From JBKHBT01 sp046542255 (lineage in GTDB: Bacteria > UBP14 > UBA6098 > JBKHBT01): DNA of 64,000 bases. Shown in pieces: positions 43,799-51,661 of this stretch. The stretch covers positions 48,968-112,967 of the forward strand of contig JBKHBT010000002.1 in the NCBI GenBank assembly GCA_046542255.1, read 5' to 3'. Every line of letters starts with the position of its first letter. Within the stretch, counting starts at the first letter, position 1. Under the pieces are notes generated by a model. That model was not told where the DNA came from. It saw only the letters and a program-made list of their open reading frames with translations, and made no database searches. Both the position numbers and the translations under genes were made by a program.

Positions 43799-45085
43799 TT
43801 ATTTATCTTCTTCTTGTTTCTTATCATCGACTTCGTCTTGATCACCAAATTTAATTACCTTTTCTGTAATTTCGGCATTTTCGAGTACAACCTCCATAGC
43901 CTTCTCAATTACTATATCGGTAGAAATTGTTTCAATTTCACCTCTTTTTTCAAGAATTTCTCGCATTTTTTCTGCTTCCATCTGAAGTGTCTGTGAATGC
44001 TGCTGAATTTTAGCATTAATTTCTTCATCGGATGCTTCGAAATTCTCTTCTTCGGCAATTTTTTCGAGTAGCCAGCGTGCGCCAATAGTAATCTCGAGGT
44101 CTTTTCCATGTATTTGTTTGAGTGATGCAAGCTGCTCTGGTGTAATTTTATCCGGCTGAAGGCCATATCTTTTGGCAAATCTGTCGATAAGCTCATTTTC
44201 GACCGATGATTCTGGGACTTCTACATCATTGGCATCATAAAGCGCTCTTGTGGCATTGCTTTCGAGCTGGCTTCTGGCTTGAGAATCAAGCTCGCTGTCC
44301 ATATTCTTGACGATCATATCGCGGAAATCTTCTTCCTTTTCAATATCAGGGAATATTGTTTTCATGAAGTCTAAATCCAGCTTGGGTAGTACTTTCGACT
44401 TGACCTGTAATACTTCGATATCACCTTCGACTGTTCTACCAGCCAAAGTTTTGTCTATGTAGTCTTTTGGAAATTCGAAAGAACCATTCTCGATTTTATC
44501 GCCTTTTTTGAGTCCAAGAAGCTTTTTCAATGTTTCATCAGGAACATCATCGCTAAGTGGCAAATATTTCATGTCTCCATCGATTTTTACCACTAAGAAA
44601 TCATCCATATCGGCTTCTTTATCTACTTCTTCCAGAGTTGCGCTTCTTGCGCGAAGATTTTCGATGGTCTGGTCGATATCCTCATCAGAAGGCTTATAAA
44701 TTGGCTTTTCGATTTCGAGGCCCTTGAATTTCTTAAGCTCTATTTCCGGTTTGACTTCTATCTGCGCTTTCAATTTGAAATCTTCATCAAATTTGGGAAG
44801 ATCTTCATTGATTTCTTTTAAAGCAATAGGGTTAGCGATTTCATCTTGAATTGCTTTTTGAAGGTCTTGCTGAATCATTTCTTGATGAATCTCTTCAATT
44901 AGAGCATCACCAAATTTGGCTTTTATAAGGCTCTTTGGCACTTTACCTGGCCTGAAGCCCGGTATCTGTATTTTGGGCAAATACTTCTTAACTTTTAGAT
45001 TATAGCGTTCTTGGATTTCGCTAGCTTCATAATTGAGAGTTAATTCTTTTGTGTAAGAATTTTTATCTTCTAATGTGATGTCCAT
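43799..45085 (-). CDS. tig: Trigger factor
   Basis: Ribosome-bound chaperone with peptidyl-prolyl isomerase activity. The 428 residues begin with the ribosome-binding domain (FRPGKVPKSLI, the signature loop at about 45-55, FGDALIEEI). A PPIase-like middle (KKGDKIENGSFEFP, which is divergent) and a helical C-terminal chaperone domain follow, with an acidic tail. First protein gene of tig-clpP-clpX. A tRNA-Leu gene lies 26 bases upstream on the same strand. Confidence 0.95.
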   Translation of the reverse strand: MDITLEDKNSYTKELTLNYEASEIQERYNLKVKKYLPKIQIPGFRPGKVPKSLIKAKFGDALIEEIHQEMIQQDLQKAIQDEIANPIALKEINEDLPKFDEDFKLKAQIEVKPEIELKKFKGLEIEKPIYKPSDEDIDQTIENLRARSATLEEVDKEADMDDFLVVKIDGDMKYLPLSDDVPDETLKKLLGLKKGDKIENGSFEFPKDYIDKTLAGRTVEGDIEVLQVKSKVLPKLDLDFMKTIFPDIEKEEDFRDMIVKNMDSELDSQARSQLESNATRALYDANDVEVPESSVENELIDRFAKRYGLQPDKITPEQLASLKQIHGKDLEITIGARWLLEKIAEEENFEASDEEINAKIQQHSQTLQMEAEKMREILEKRGEIETISTDIVIEKAMEVVLENAEITEKVIKFGDQDEVDDKKQEEDK

Positions 45086-45110
45086 GATAGAGCCTTCCTT
45101 CTATAATTAA

Positions 45111-45192
45111 TGCGAGAGGGGGGACTTGAACCCCCACGAATTCCTTCACTAGATCCTAAATCTAGCGCGTCTGCCAATTCCGCCACTCTCGC
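45111..45192 (-). tRNA. tRNA-Leu (anticodon TAG)
   Basis: Minus-strand cloverleaf: acceptor arm GCGAGAG with CTCTCGC. The D-loop is GGCAGACGC-like and the anticodon stem CTAGA/TCTAG holds the loop TTTAGGA, so anticodon TAG. A 13-base variable arm fits a class II Leu tRNA. The TΨC loop is GTTCAAGTC. The discriminator base is A and no CCA is encoded. A strong promoter lies just upstream. Confidence 0.93.
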
Positions 45193-45205
45193 AGCAAACT
45201 TATTT

Positions 45206-45234
45206 AATATACAAATTCTCCAAAATCTAGTCAA
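45206..45234 (-). promoter_or_regulatory. Promoter of tRNA-Leu (and possibly tig)
   Basis: Minus strand: -35 TTGACT (45229-45234), 17-base spacer, -10 TATATT (45206-45211). The predicted start is about seven bases before the tRNA 5' end. Confidence 0.65.
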
Positions 45235-45335
45235 GTATATTATCCACAAATTAACAATGTATAAATCTACTCTTTCTGAAAAAAAGTTAGAAGTGAGTTT
45301 TTTTATGGTAAAATAAAAAAATATACCAACAATAT

Positions 45336-45364
45336 TTGCTTTTTGAATCAAAATATCTTATATA
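45336..45364 (+). promoter_or_regulatory. Candidate promoter for the Zn-ribbon gene
   Basis: -35 TTGCTT (45336-45341), 17-base spacer, -10 TATATA (45359-45364). The start would lie just before the GAAGGAGG ribosome-binding site of the gene at 45384. Confidence 0.5.
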
Positions 45365-45383
45365 TAAGTAGAAGGAGGAAATC

Positions 45384-45776
45384 ATGTTTAAAGTAAATGT
45401 AATATGTCCCCATGAAGATTGCAAAAAGTCATTAATGGATCATGAGAATCTTGTTTCGAATCAACCGAGTATTCATCTTAGGGTTAAAAAAGGTGACGTA
45501 GAGGGAGACCTATATCTTAGCTCTATTTATGGTGATTATAATTCAATAGACCCTGAAAAACCACATTATCTAAATGGTGATTGTCTGGAGTTTTATTGTC
45601 CCCATTGCGGTAAAGAGCTACCGGTAATAGAAAAATGCAGCTGCGGAGCAGACACCAAGCTGCTCCATCTTCAAGATGGTGGAAAACTTAAGTTCTGTTC
45701 AAGGAAGGGGTGCAATTATCACAATATATCCTTCGAGAAATCAGAAGATCTATACAAATTTTTAGATGATAACTAG
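45384..45776 (+). CDS. Cys-rich Zn-ribbon-like protein, unknown function
   Basis: A 130-residue acidic protein I cannot place in a family. Nine cysteines lie in pairs (CPHEDC, CLEFYCPHCGKE, CSCG, CSRKGC) that would hold two or three zinc or iron centres. The middle (about 30-60) has no Cys and includes HLRVKKGDVEGDLYLSS. AAGGAGG before the ATG and a promoter support it. It is convergent with the NtrC-type gene, with 30 bases between them. No partner is evident. Confidence 0.6.
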   Translation: MFKVNVICPHEDCKKSLMDHENLVSNQPSIHLRVKKGDVEGDLYLSSIYGDYNSIDPEKPHYLNGDCLEFYCPHCGKELPVIEKCSCGADTKLLHLQDGGKLKFCSRKGCNYHNISFEKSEDLYKFLDDN

Positions 45777-45806
45777 TACAGAGAGCATCTCAATAACTAA
45801 TTAAAT

Positions 45807-47210
45807 TTAATCTTCTTCTGTTTTGACATATGTAACAATACCATCATTGGATACATCGATTCCCTCTTTTTTGTATTCCATCAATTTATTTCTGATCGTT
45901 CTGACGGAAACATTGAGGATTCTGGCGACCTGAGAACGATTGCCGCCTGTTTTACGAAGATAGTTTAATATCGCTCTTTTTTCGATTTCTGCCAAAGTAA
46001 TATTTTCTGAAAAAAGCGAATCTATCTGGGGCATATCCGAATCATAAGCAGTATCCATGGCGAGATCCCGTGGTTTAATGTAATCATCCGATGAAAGAAC
46101 AACCGCGCGTTCAATTATATTTTGTAGCTCTCGCGCATTGCCGGGATAGGAATATTGCCTAAGTATTCTCATCGCATCACGCGTAAAACCGATAATTCTC
46201 TTTTGATTTTCTTTGGCAAACATTTTCAAAAAATGATTTGCCAAAAAGGGAATATCTTCGCGTCTTTCAGCAAGTGGTGGGATGTGAATCGGGACAACGT
46301 TTAATCTAAAATAAAGGTCTTCGCGGAATTCACCTTTTTGTACTATTTTGGGCAAATCCTTATTGCTGGTAGCAATAATTCTTATATCGACTTTGGTGAT
46401 TTTATTACTGCCAATTCTTGAAAATTCTCGCTCTTGAATCACTCGAAGTAATTTTGCCTGAAAAGCCTGTGATGTTTCGGAGATTTCATCCAAAAGAATA
46501 GTGCCACCATCAGCAGCTTCGAATTTGCCTGCCTTTGGCCTATCGGCACCTGTAAATGCACCTTTTTCATACCCGAATAATTCTGATTCGAGCAGAGTAT
46601 CTGGCAATGCAGCGCAGTTTATACGGATAAAAGCCTTGTTTCTTCTCGGGCTTTTAAAGTGAAGAAGCCGAGAAACGACCTCTTTTCCAGTACCGGATTC
46701 ACCAGTAATCAGGACTGTAATTCTGCTGTCTGCTACAGATTCGACAATCTCCTGTATTCTTTGCATAGCAGGCGATTTGCCAATCATAATGGGAACTTTG
46801 TGGTCTTTTTCCCTGAGAATTCTGTTTTCCTTGATCAATGAAGCATGTTCGATTGCACGGTTCAATAAAAGATCGAAATCGCGCTCTTTGAAAGGCTTTG
46901 GAAGATAATCATATGCTCCATCTCGAATTGCCTTGACAGCATCAGGGATGCTATGATATGCACTGGCCATAACTACAACTGAATCTGGAGTTTTAGATTT
47001 TATCCTTTTCAATACATCGTGGCCGGATAGGTCTGGCATTCGGATATCCAGAAAAACAAGATCATATGTTTTCCTTGCTACCTTCGATAGGGCATCTAAA
47101 CCGCCCGTTGCGAGATCCGGCGCATAGCCACGCCGGAGAAATAATTCTCGGAAATATTCTCTAATTGTTTCATCATCATCGACTATTAATATCTTATAAT
47201 TCTTCATCAT
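45807..47210 (-). CDS. Sigma-54-dependent response regulator (NtrC family)
   Basis: A 468-residue NtrC-type activator. Receiver domain (ILIVDDDETIRE, phospho-acceptor Asp55 in LVFLDIRMPD), AAA+ domain with Walker A GESGTGKE and the sigma-54 contact loop YEKGAFTGADR, and a Fis-type HTH (GGNRSQVARILNVSVRTIRNKL). The start at 47210 (ATG, AGGCGGT upstream) is chosen over a longer frame starting at 47261, which has no ribosome-binding site. It is the last gene of the two-component cluster and lies on the strand of the flagellar operon, whose promoter looks sigma-54 dependent. Confidence 0.93.
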   Translation of the reverse strand: MMKNYKILIVDDDETIREYFRELFLRRGYAPDLATGGLDALSKVARKTYDLVFLDIRMPDLSGHDVLKRIKSKTPDSVVVMASAYHSIPDAVKAIRDGAYDYLPKPFKERDFDLLLNRAIEHASLIKENRILREKDHKVPIMIGKSPAMQRIQEIVESVADSRITVLITGESGTGKEVVSRLLHFKSPRRNKAFIRINCAALPDTLLESELFGYEKGAFTGADRPKAGKFEAADGGTILLDEISETSQAFQAKLLRVIQEREFSRIGSNKITKVDIRIIATSNKDLPKIVQKGEFREDLYFRLNVVPIHIPPLAERREDIPFLANHFLKMFAKENQKRIIGFTRDAMRILRQYSYPGNARELQNIIERAVVLSSDDYIKPRDLAMDTAYDSDMPQIDSLFSENITLAEIEKRAILNYLRKTGGNRSQVARILNVSVRTIRNKLMEYKKEGIDVSNDGIVTYVKTEED

Positions 47211-47805
47211 ACCGCCTGAAAGGATTAATATGAATATACTCTTTATGCTCTGAAAGGCCATAGGTGATTTTCCAATTAAGGGCTTGCAATATACTATTTA
47301 GCAATTCTTTTTCATAACCCCATGGTCCATCTATGGCGCTGAAATATCTGTTTTTGAAAGGTGTTCTTGCAAAGACTAGTTCTGGGCCTTTTATATTAGC
47401 CTGAATCTCGGAATGAGGAATGATATTAGCCTGTAGAATTCGGCATATCAAATCTATTGCAAGCTCCGAAAGTTCGAAATCACTGATAAAATCGAACCAT
47501 TTCTTATCGGTAATCATTTTCATATCATTGTCAAAAAGCATTTTCTCTTCTTTACTTAGCTTCCGTTCTATGACACTATAAAGATTAAAATGGGAATTTT
47601 CTGCTTCGATATCCTTAGCGAGCAGATCCAGTTCGCGCATATGCGATTCTAAAGACTCGATGGATATTATAACTTTCTCTCCGTACTTTTGCTTTTGGGT
47701 ATCGTCTGCTGTTTTAATCAATTCTAAAAAACCTTTGATGCCGGTAATATTGCCAAAGGCTTTATGCATGAAGCTGCTTATAATTTTTTCCCAGGCAATT
47801 TCCAA
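47194..47805 (-). CDS. Degenerate histidine kinase-like protein
   Basis: A 203-residue protein without known family, but with the outline of a short kinase core. The N-terminal segment FMHKAFGNITGIKGFLELI aligns with the H-box of NtrB-type kinases (HDLNN..ILG), with the His kept but the following acid replaced by Lys. The C-terminal half (YEKELLNSILQALNWKITYG…IHINPF) has the rhythm of an ATPase domain but no G1/N boxes. It is likely a non-catalytic binding or phosphotransfer partner. TTG start with AAGGA upstream. Its end overlaps the NtrC-type regulator by 17 bases. Confidence 0.65.
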   Translation of the reverse strand: MEIAWEKIISSFMHKAFGNITGIKGFLELIKTADDTQKQKYGEKVIISIESLESHMRELDLLAKDIEAENSHFNLYSVIERKLSKEEKMLFDNDMKMITDKKWFDFISDFELSELAIDLICRILQANIIPHSEIQANIKGPELVFARTPFKNRYFSAIDGPWGYEKELLNSILQALNWKITYGLSEHKEYIHINPFRRYDEEL

Positions 47806-47924
47806 ATTTTACCATCCTTATAATCTTCTAAAATTTATAGGATAGTAAAATATACAATTATTAAGATAATGCCAGTAAAAAATGGCTGCCCTGGAAAATT
47901 TTTTCCGCTTTTAGACTATTTTTC

Positions 47925-48296
47925 CTAACCAAAAAATGATTCAACCGACTGTTCGAATTCATTAATCGAAAATGGTTTCAACAGATATGAGTCTATACGG
48001 TACTTATCGACAAATTTTTGAAGTTTATGTGTATCATAAGCAGTAATTATCATTACAGAGCTTTTAGGGTTTTTCTTTTTGTATTCCTTGATTATCTCAT
48101 ATCCGCTTTTACCCGGCATTCTGATGTCTGTTATAAGGAGATCTACATTATCTTCCACCTCGATAGATTCATAATAATTATCCACAGAATGAAAGGATTT
48201 GATATTATAGCCGAGTATTTGGCCTAATTCAGGTAAAATATATGCCCAATTCGGATCATCGTCTATGAAGACGATCTTCTTTTTATCTTCTGCCAC
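47925..48296 (-). CDS. Stand-alone response regulator receiver
   Basis: A 123-residue CheY-like receiver. Acid pair FIDDDPNW, phospho-acceptor Asp in LLITDIRMPGKSG, Thr in MIITAYD and the Lys of LLKPFS are intact. No output domain. GTG start at 48296 is set by AGGAGG eight bases before it. A longer frame to 48335 has no such site. It stands between the hybrid kinase and the degenerate kinase genes and may shuttle phosphate or bind the flagellar machinery or the NtrC-type regulator. Confidence 0.85.
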   Translation of the reverse strand: MAEDKKKIVFIDDDPNWAYILPELGQILGYNIKSFHSVDNYYESIEVEDNVDLLITDIRMPGKSGYEIIKEYKKKNPKSSVMIITAYDTHKLQKFVDKYRIDSYLLKPFSINEFEQSVESFFG

Positions 48297-48354
48297 TTTT
48301 GTTCCTCCTGTGCCTTTGCCTCCACACAAAAACACATTTACATAATAATGTATC

Positions 48355-49959
48355 TTAGATTACATTTTTCGAAATATTTTCCCACAAGATTGTCTTGCTA
48401 TCGATTTTTTCTGCCTCTGCCTTTTTCTCAGAAGAACTCGTATCAAGAAATTCTTGCAGTTGATTAATATTGAATGGTTTAGTAATCGTCAAATCGAAAA
48501 GTGTTTTATCTACTTTATCTTCATCCCAGCCTGTTATGGCTGCAATTTTGACATCTTGTTTAGTTTCTCTTATTTCTTTTGCGACATCGATTCCGCTTTT
48601 ATCGGGTAATCCGATATCGAGAAATACCATATCATAATTTCCTGATGCAAAAGTTTCGATACCTTTATTACCGCTATCTGCGCTTTGGACATTGTGTCCA
48701 TAGCCAGTAAGAAGCTCTTCCATAACTTCTCGCATTCCATTATTATCTTCTATGAGCAGGATATTTTGCTCATTATTTCTTGGCGAGAAGCTAATCTCTG
48801 TATCGATCTCTTCGACTGCCTTATGATTGGGCTTAACTTTGGGAAGATTGACAATAGCAATAGTCCCCTGCCCTTTTTGGCTTCGATAGTTTAGAGAGCC
48901 ACCCTGTAAATCCAAAAGGGTTTTCACAGCAGAGACTCCAACGCCCATGCCATTATCGCCTTTTGTCGTAAAATACATCGTACCAATCTTATCCAGGACA
49001 TCATCGGACATCCCTACTCCATTATCAGAGACCATTATTCGAGTATTGAAGCGATCTTCCTCTACTTCGATTTCTATTTGGCCCTCAAGTTCGATAGCAT
49101 CCAAAGAATTATTAAAGAGATTGAAAAAGACTTCTTCGAGTGCTGTCGGATCGGTAGTGATATAAAGCTCTTTTGAGATATTATTCTCGATTTCGATACT
49201 CTTGCCCTGATTTTCTCTCTGCTCTCTTAATTTGGGTTCGAGTATATCAATAGATGATTCGATAATCTGTGAAAGACGTACTTCTTTTAGTTCGTTCTTG
49301 CCAGTTATCTTCGAGAAATTTCTTAGCCTTTTTGTAATCTTGCCGCCGCTTTTAGAAATCTTCTCGACCATTTTCAAGCTATCTAATAGATCGGAGATAT
49401 CATCAGACCTTTTATATTTCATAATTCCCAATTGCGCTCTTCCCAAAATTGCGCATATGATATTATTAAGATCGTGTAGGACTCCGCTTGAAATCTCGCC
49501 GATTATAATGGAACGATTCTTTTTCAGAAGTTCCTCTGGATTGATTTCATTATATGCAGATGCTCCAAGCGATGCAAGATTCATAATAAGCATCGATACG
49601 CGATTTATTGTATCGAATTGCTCTTCACCGATACCATCTCCAGATTTGACCATGAAACAACCAATTGGCTTTTTTAGAATAGAAATCGGAAAATAATTCG
49701 TCTCATTAACGATAAATGGTTTCCCAAGTGGCCCGAGTTTATCGTATAAGGATACGAAATCTTCTGATGTAAGAACTGGAGTCTTATTAGTCGAATGAAA
49801 ATTCTTTTTCTTCTTATCATAAAGAAGAACTTTTATCGAAAGATCTGGAAATTCCTCGGAAAGCGAACTTTCCACATTTTCCAAGATCTTTCGATAATCG
49901 TATTCTACTTCATGAAAATCACAAATAATTTTTTCAAAAAGTTTGCTTATGCTGCCCAT
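48355..49959 (-). CDS. Hybrid histidine kinase with C-terminal receiver
   Basis: A 534-residue soluble kinase. The N-terminal ~140 residues are a sensor domain, GAF-like in layout. The H-box GVLHDLNNIICAILGRAQ (His162) is followed by a catalytic domain with N-box EVFFNLFNNSLDAI, G1 SDNGVGM and G2 GMGVGVSAVKTLL. The receiver at about 400-515 has LLIEDNNGMRE, FLDIGLPDKSG and TKPFN. All catalytic residues are present. Without membrane helices it senses a cytoplasmic cue. Its 5' end overlaps the pseudo-kinase gene by 13 bases. Confidence 0.92.
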   Translation of the reverse strand: MGSISKLFEKIICDFHEVEYDYRKILENVESSLSEEFPDLSIKVLLYDKKKKNFHSTNKTPVLTSEDFVSLYDKLGPLGKPFIVNETNYFPISILKKPIGCFMVKSGDGIGEEQFDTINRVSMLIMNLASLGASAYNEINPEELLKKNRSIIIGEISSGVLHDLNNIICAILGRAQLGIMKYKRSDDISDLLDSLKMVEKISKSGGKITKRLRNFSKITGKNELKEVRLSQIIESSIDILEPKLREQRENQGKSIEIENNISKELYITTDPTALEEVFFNLFNNSLDAIELEGQIEIEVEEDRFNTRIMVSDNGVGMSDDVLDKIGTMYFTTKGDNGMGVGVSAVKTLLDLQGGSLNYRSQKGQGTIAIVNLPKVKPNHKAVEEIDTEISFSPRNNEQNILLIEDNNGMREVMEELLTGYGHNVQSADSGNKGIETFASGNYDMVFLDIGLPDKSGIDVAKEIRETKQDVKIAAITGWDEDKVDKTLFDLTITKPFNINQLQEFLDTSSSEKKAEAEKIDSKTILWENISKNVI

Positions 49960-50576
49960 TTTTTCTTCTTGTTTTTTCGTACTATGGCTTTTACCGATAG
50001 TAGCATATTTTGCAAAAGCTGGGCAGTGTCCAGCCCGGCTTCCAAAGCGATTTGCAATGCCTTTTGCATCTCCTGAATACTCGCCTCAGAAAGAGCAAAA
50101 TCGGCATAGCCAATTATTGTACAAAGTTTATTGTTTAATGTTGTTCCAAAATCAACGATTACATCATCGAGTAAATCGATTCTTTCCATTAGATCATCTT
50201 GTTTCTCTACTATGCTCATTCTTCTATTAAAAAGCATGATCAATGTTAAAAATTCGGCTACTGCATGTGCATCCGATTGCACAGATGCAAAAAAAACAGG
50301 TTCTTGAATAGAGAAGCTTGCCGTATCCGATTGGTCTGCCTCCAAGAAAACCATCGGAACTCTAGCTTCTTTAGCGTCCTTATGTACTTTACCTGGAAAT
50401 TTATCTTTTGAGCTATAAAGAACTATATCACCATCACTAATAAATGGCGAGTTATCCCTTGTTGTGTCAAAATGTATTCCTTCTGATGGCAAAAGGTCAA
50501 TCATCTCCTCTTTAACATTGCTCAAAAACGATGTATCATCACCCACAATATAAACTTTGTAAGGTTTAGTCTTCAT
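49947..50576 (-). CDS. Pseudo-receiver/pseudo-kinase dimerisation protein
   Basis: A 209-residue protein with the shape of a receiver joined to a kinase dimerisation helix pair, both without their active residues. Residues 1-~120 look like a receiver (YKVYIVGDDTSFLSNV), but the phospho-acceptor site reads DIVLYSSKDK, with no Asp. The C-terminal segment DFGTTLNNKLCTIIGYADFA aligns with the H-box HDLNN..ILG of the kinase next door, with Thr in place of His. It may pair with that kinase. The start at 50576 shares bases with the stop of a short leader frame (ATGA). An ATG at 50585 is also in frame. Confidence 0.65.
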   Translation of the reverse strand: MKTKPYKVYIVGDDTSFLSNVKEEMIDLLPSEGIHFDTTRDNSPFISDGDIVLYSSKDKFPGKVHKDAKEARVPMVFLEADQSDTASFSIQEPVFFASVQSDAHAVAEFLTLIMLFNRRMSIVEKQDDLMERIDLLDDVIVDFGTTLNNKLCTIIGYADFALSEASIQEMQKALQIALEAGLDTAQLLQNMLLSVKAIVRKNKKKKWAA

Positions 50577-50617
50577 ATTTTCCATAGCTTATCAATGCCC
50601 CTTTTCATCGTCTTCAT
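50573..50617 (-). CDS. Possible 14-residue leader peptide of the pseudo-kinase gene
   Basis: ATG at 50617 with an AGGAGG ribosome-binding site five bases before it, encoding MKTMKRGIDKLWKI and ending TGA. The TGA overlaps the next ATG as ATGA, the arrangement of translational coupling. The downstream gene has no ribosome-binding site of its own, which fits the idea. No related leader is known to me. Confidence 0.4.
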   Translation of the reverse strand: MKTMKRGIDKLWKI

Positions 50618-50773
50618 TTTGTCCTCCTCTCTTTGCTTAATATATCGGAAAACAAAATTCAATATTGAGGAATAATGGATAATTCACATAACTCACCAGC
50701 GTTATTGATTTAGAGAACACCTGATATTATTAGTCGAATATTCTTTTTTTGTATTATGTATCACCACTCTCCT

Positions 50774-51649
50774 TTAGCGAATCTGTGGATCAAAAAACTT
50801 CGTTGGGTCCAGTTCTTGTTGCATTCTTTGAGCTGTCTGGAGCGCCAAATTAAATGAGTTTTCGGCATTATATAGGTCTATCGATGCTTTTGCTACATCC
50901 AGGTCTTCAATGCGTGCTCTTACTGTCTCATAGCTCGTCTCCTGATCACTATTTCTTTCTATCAGGGATTCCATAAATTGGCTTTTAGAACCTAAGGCAC
51001 CATTTTCATCCTGCAATTTAGACCTCTGGCTTCTCATGCTTTGCCAATGCGAATTTGCTTTTTTGTCATCGCCATTTTCAATAGCTTTGCAAAACTCATT
51101 GATCTCATTTAGCATATCATCGATATTACCTTCAGGCAAAACATTCATCTTCGTTTTATCCGTTATATGCAGCATTTGTTTATCCCTTCTGGCGATTTTC
51201 TGAAATTCCCCATAAGTCTGCTTCTCTACCCTTTCGTAGTTTCCTAAAAGGGGTTTTCCCATATATTCTCGCGAAGCTTCCTGAGCGATTTCCTGGCTTA
51301 GGCTATCGATATGGCTAAGAATATTTCTCTTCATATCCAGAGTCTTGGTTCCTGAAACGACATCCATAGCAAGCTCATCGATCTCCAGCATCAGATTATC
51401 AATATTACTATACATTGTACTTGCCTGTTCGACGATTTCTCTATTTTTTTCAAGCCTTTTGGTTTGTCTGGCCATACATTGCTTGGATACATTTATTCTC
51501 ATAAGTTCGATAGCATCCGATGGCGCCTGGCTGGCCTTCTCGAAATTTTTACCCGATGATATTGTCTGTTGAATATCGGTAAGCCTTTTCTCACGAGACA
51601 TAAGATTTCTGTAATAGCTCGAAATTGTTACATCATCGACACTTCGCAT
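50774..51649 (-). CDS. flgL: Flagellar hook-associated protein 3 (FlgL)
   Basis: Junction protein between the hook-filament adaptor FlgK and the filament. The 291 residues have the flagellin-like helical ends: N-terminal VTISSYYRNLMSREKRLTDIQQ and C-terminal DVAKASIDLYNAENSFNLALQ with QRMQQELDP. Between are coiled helices. Last clear gene of the flagellar run, 12 bases after flgK. The 188 bases between it and the two-component cluster have no clear terminator. Confidence 0.9.
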   Translation of the reverse strand: MRSVDDVTISSYYRNLMSREKRLTDIQQTISSGKNFEKASQAPSDAIELMRINVSKQCMARQTKRLEKNREIVEQASTMYSNIDNLMLEIDELAMDVVSGTKTLDMKRNILSHIDSLSQEIAQEASREYMGKPLLGNYERVEKQTYGEFQKIARRDKQMLHITDKTKMNVLPEGNIDDMLNEINEFCKAIENGDDKKANSHWQSMRSQRSKLQDENGALGSKSQFMESLIERNSDQETSYETVRARIEDLDVAKASIDLYNAENSFNLALQTAQRMQQELDPTKFFDPQIR

Positions 51650-51661
51650 TATTGACTCCTA

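Noticed and set aside
45070..45351. A 93-codon minus-strand frame and a 68-codon plus-strand frame
   Set aside because: Both run through the tRNA-Leu gene and its promoter.
49232..49696. A 154-codon plus-strand frame
   Set aside because: It is antisense to the catalytic core of the hybrid histidine kinase.
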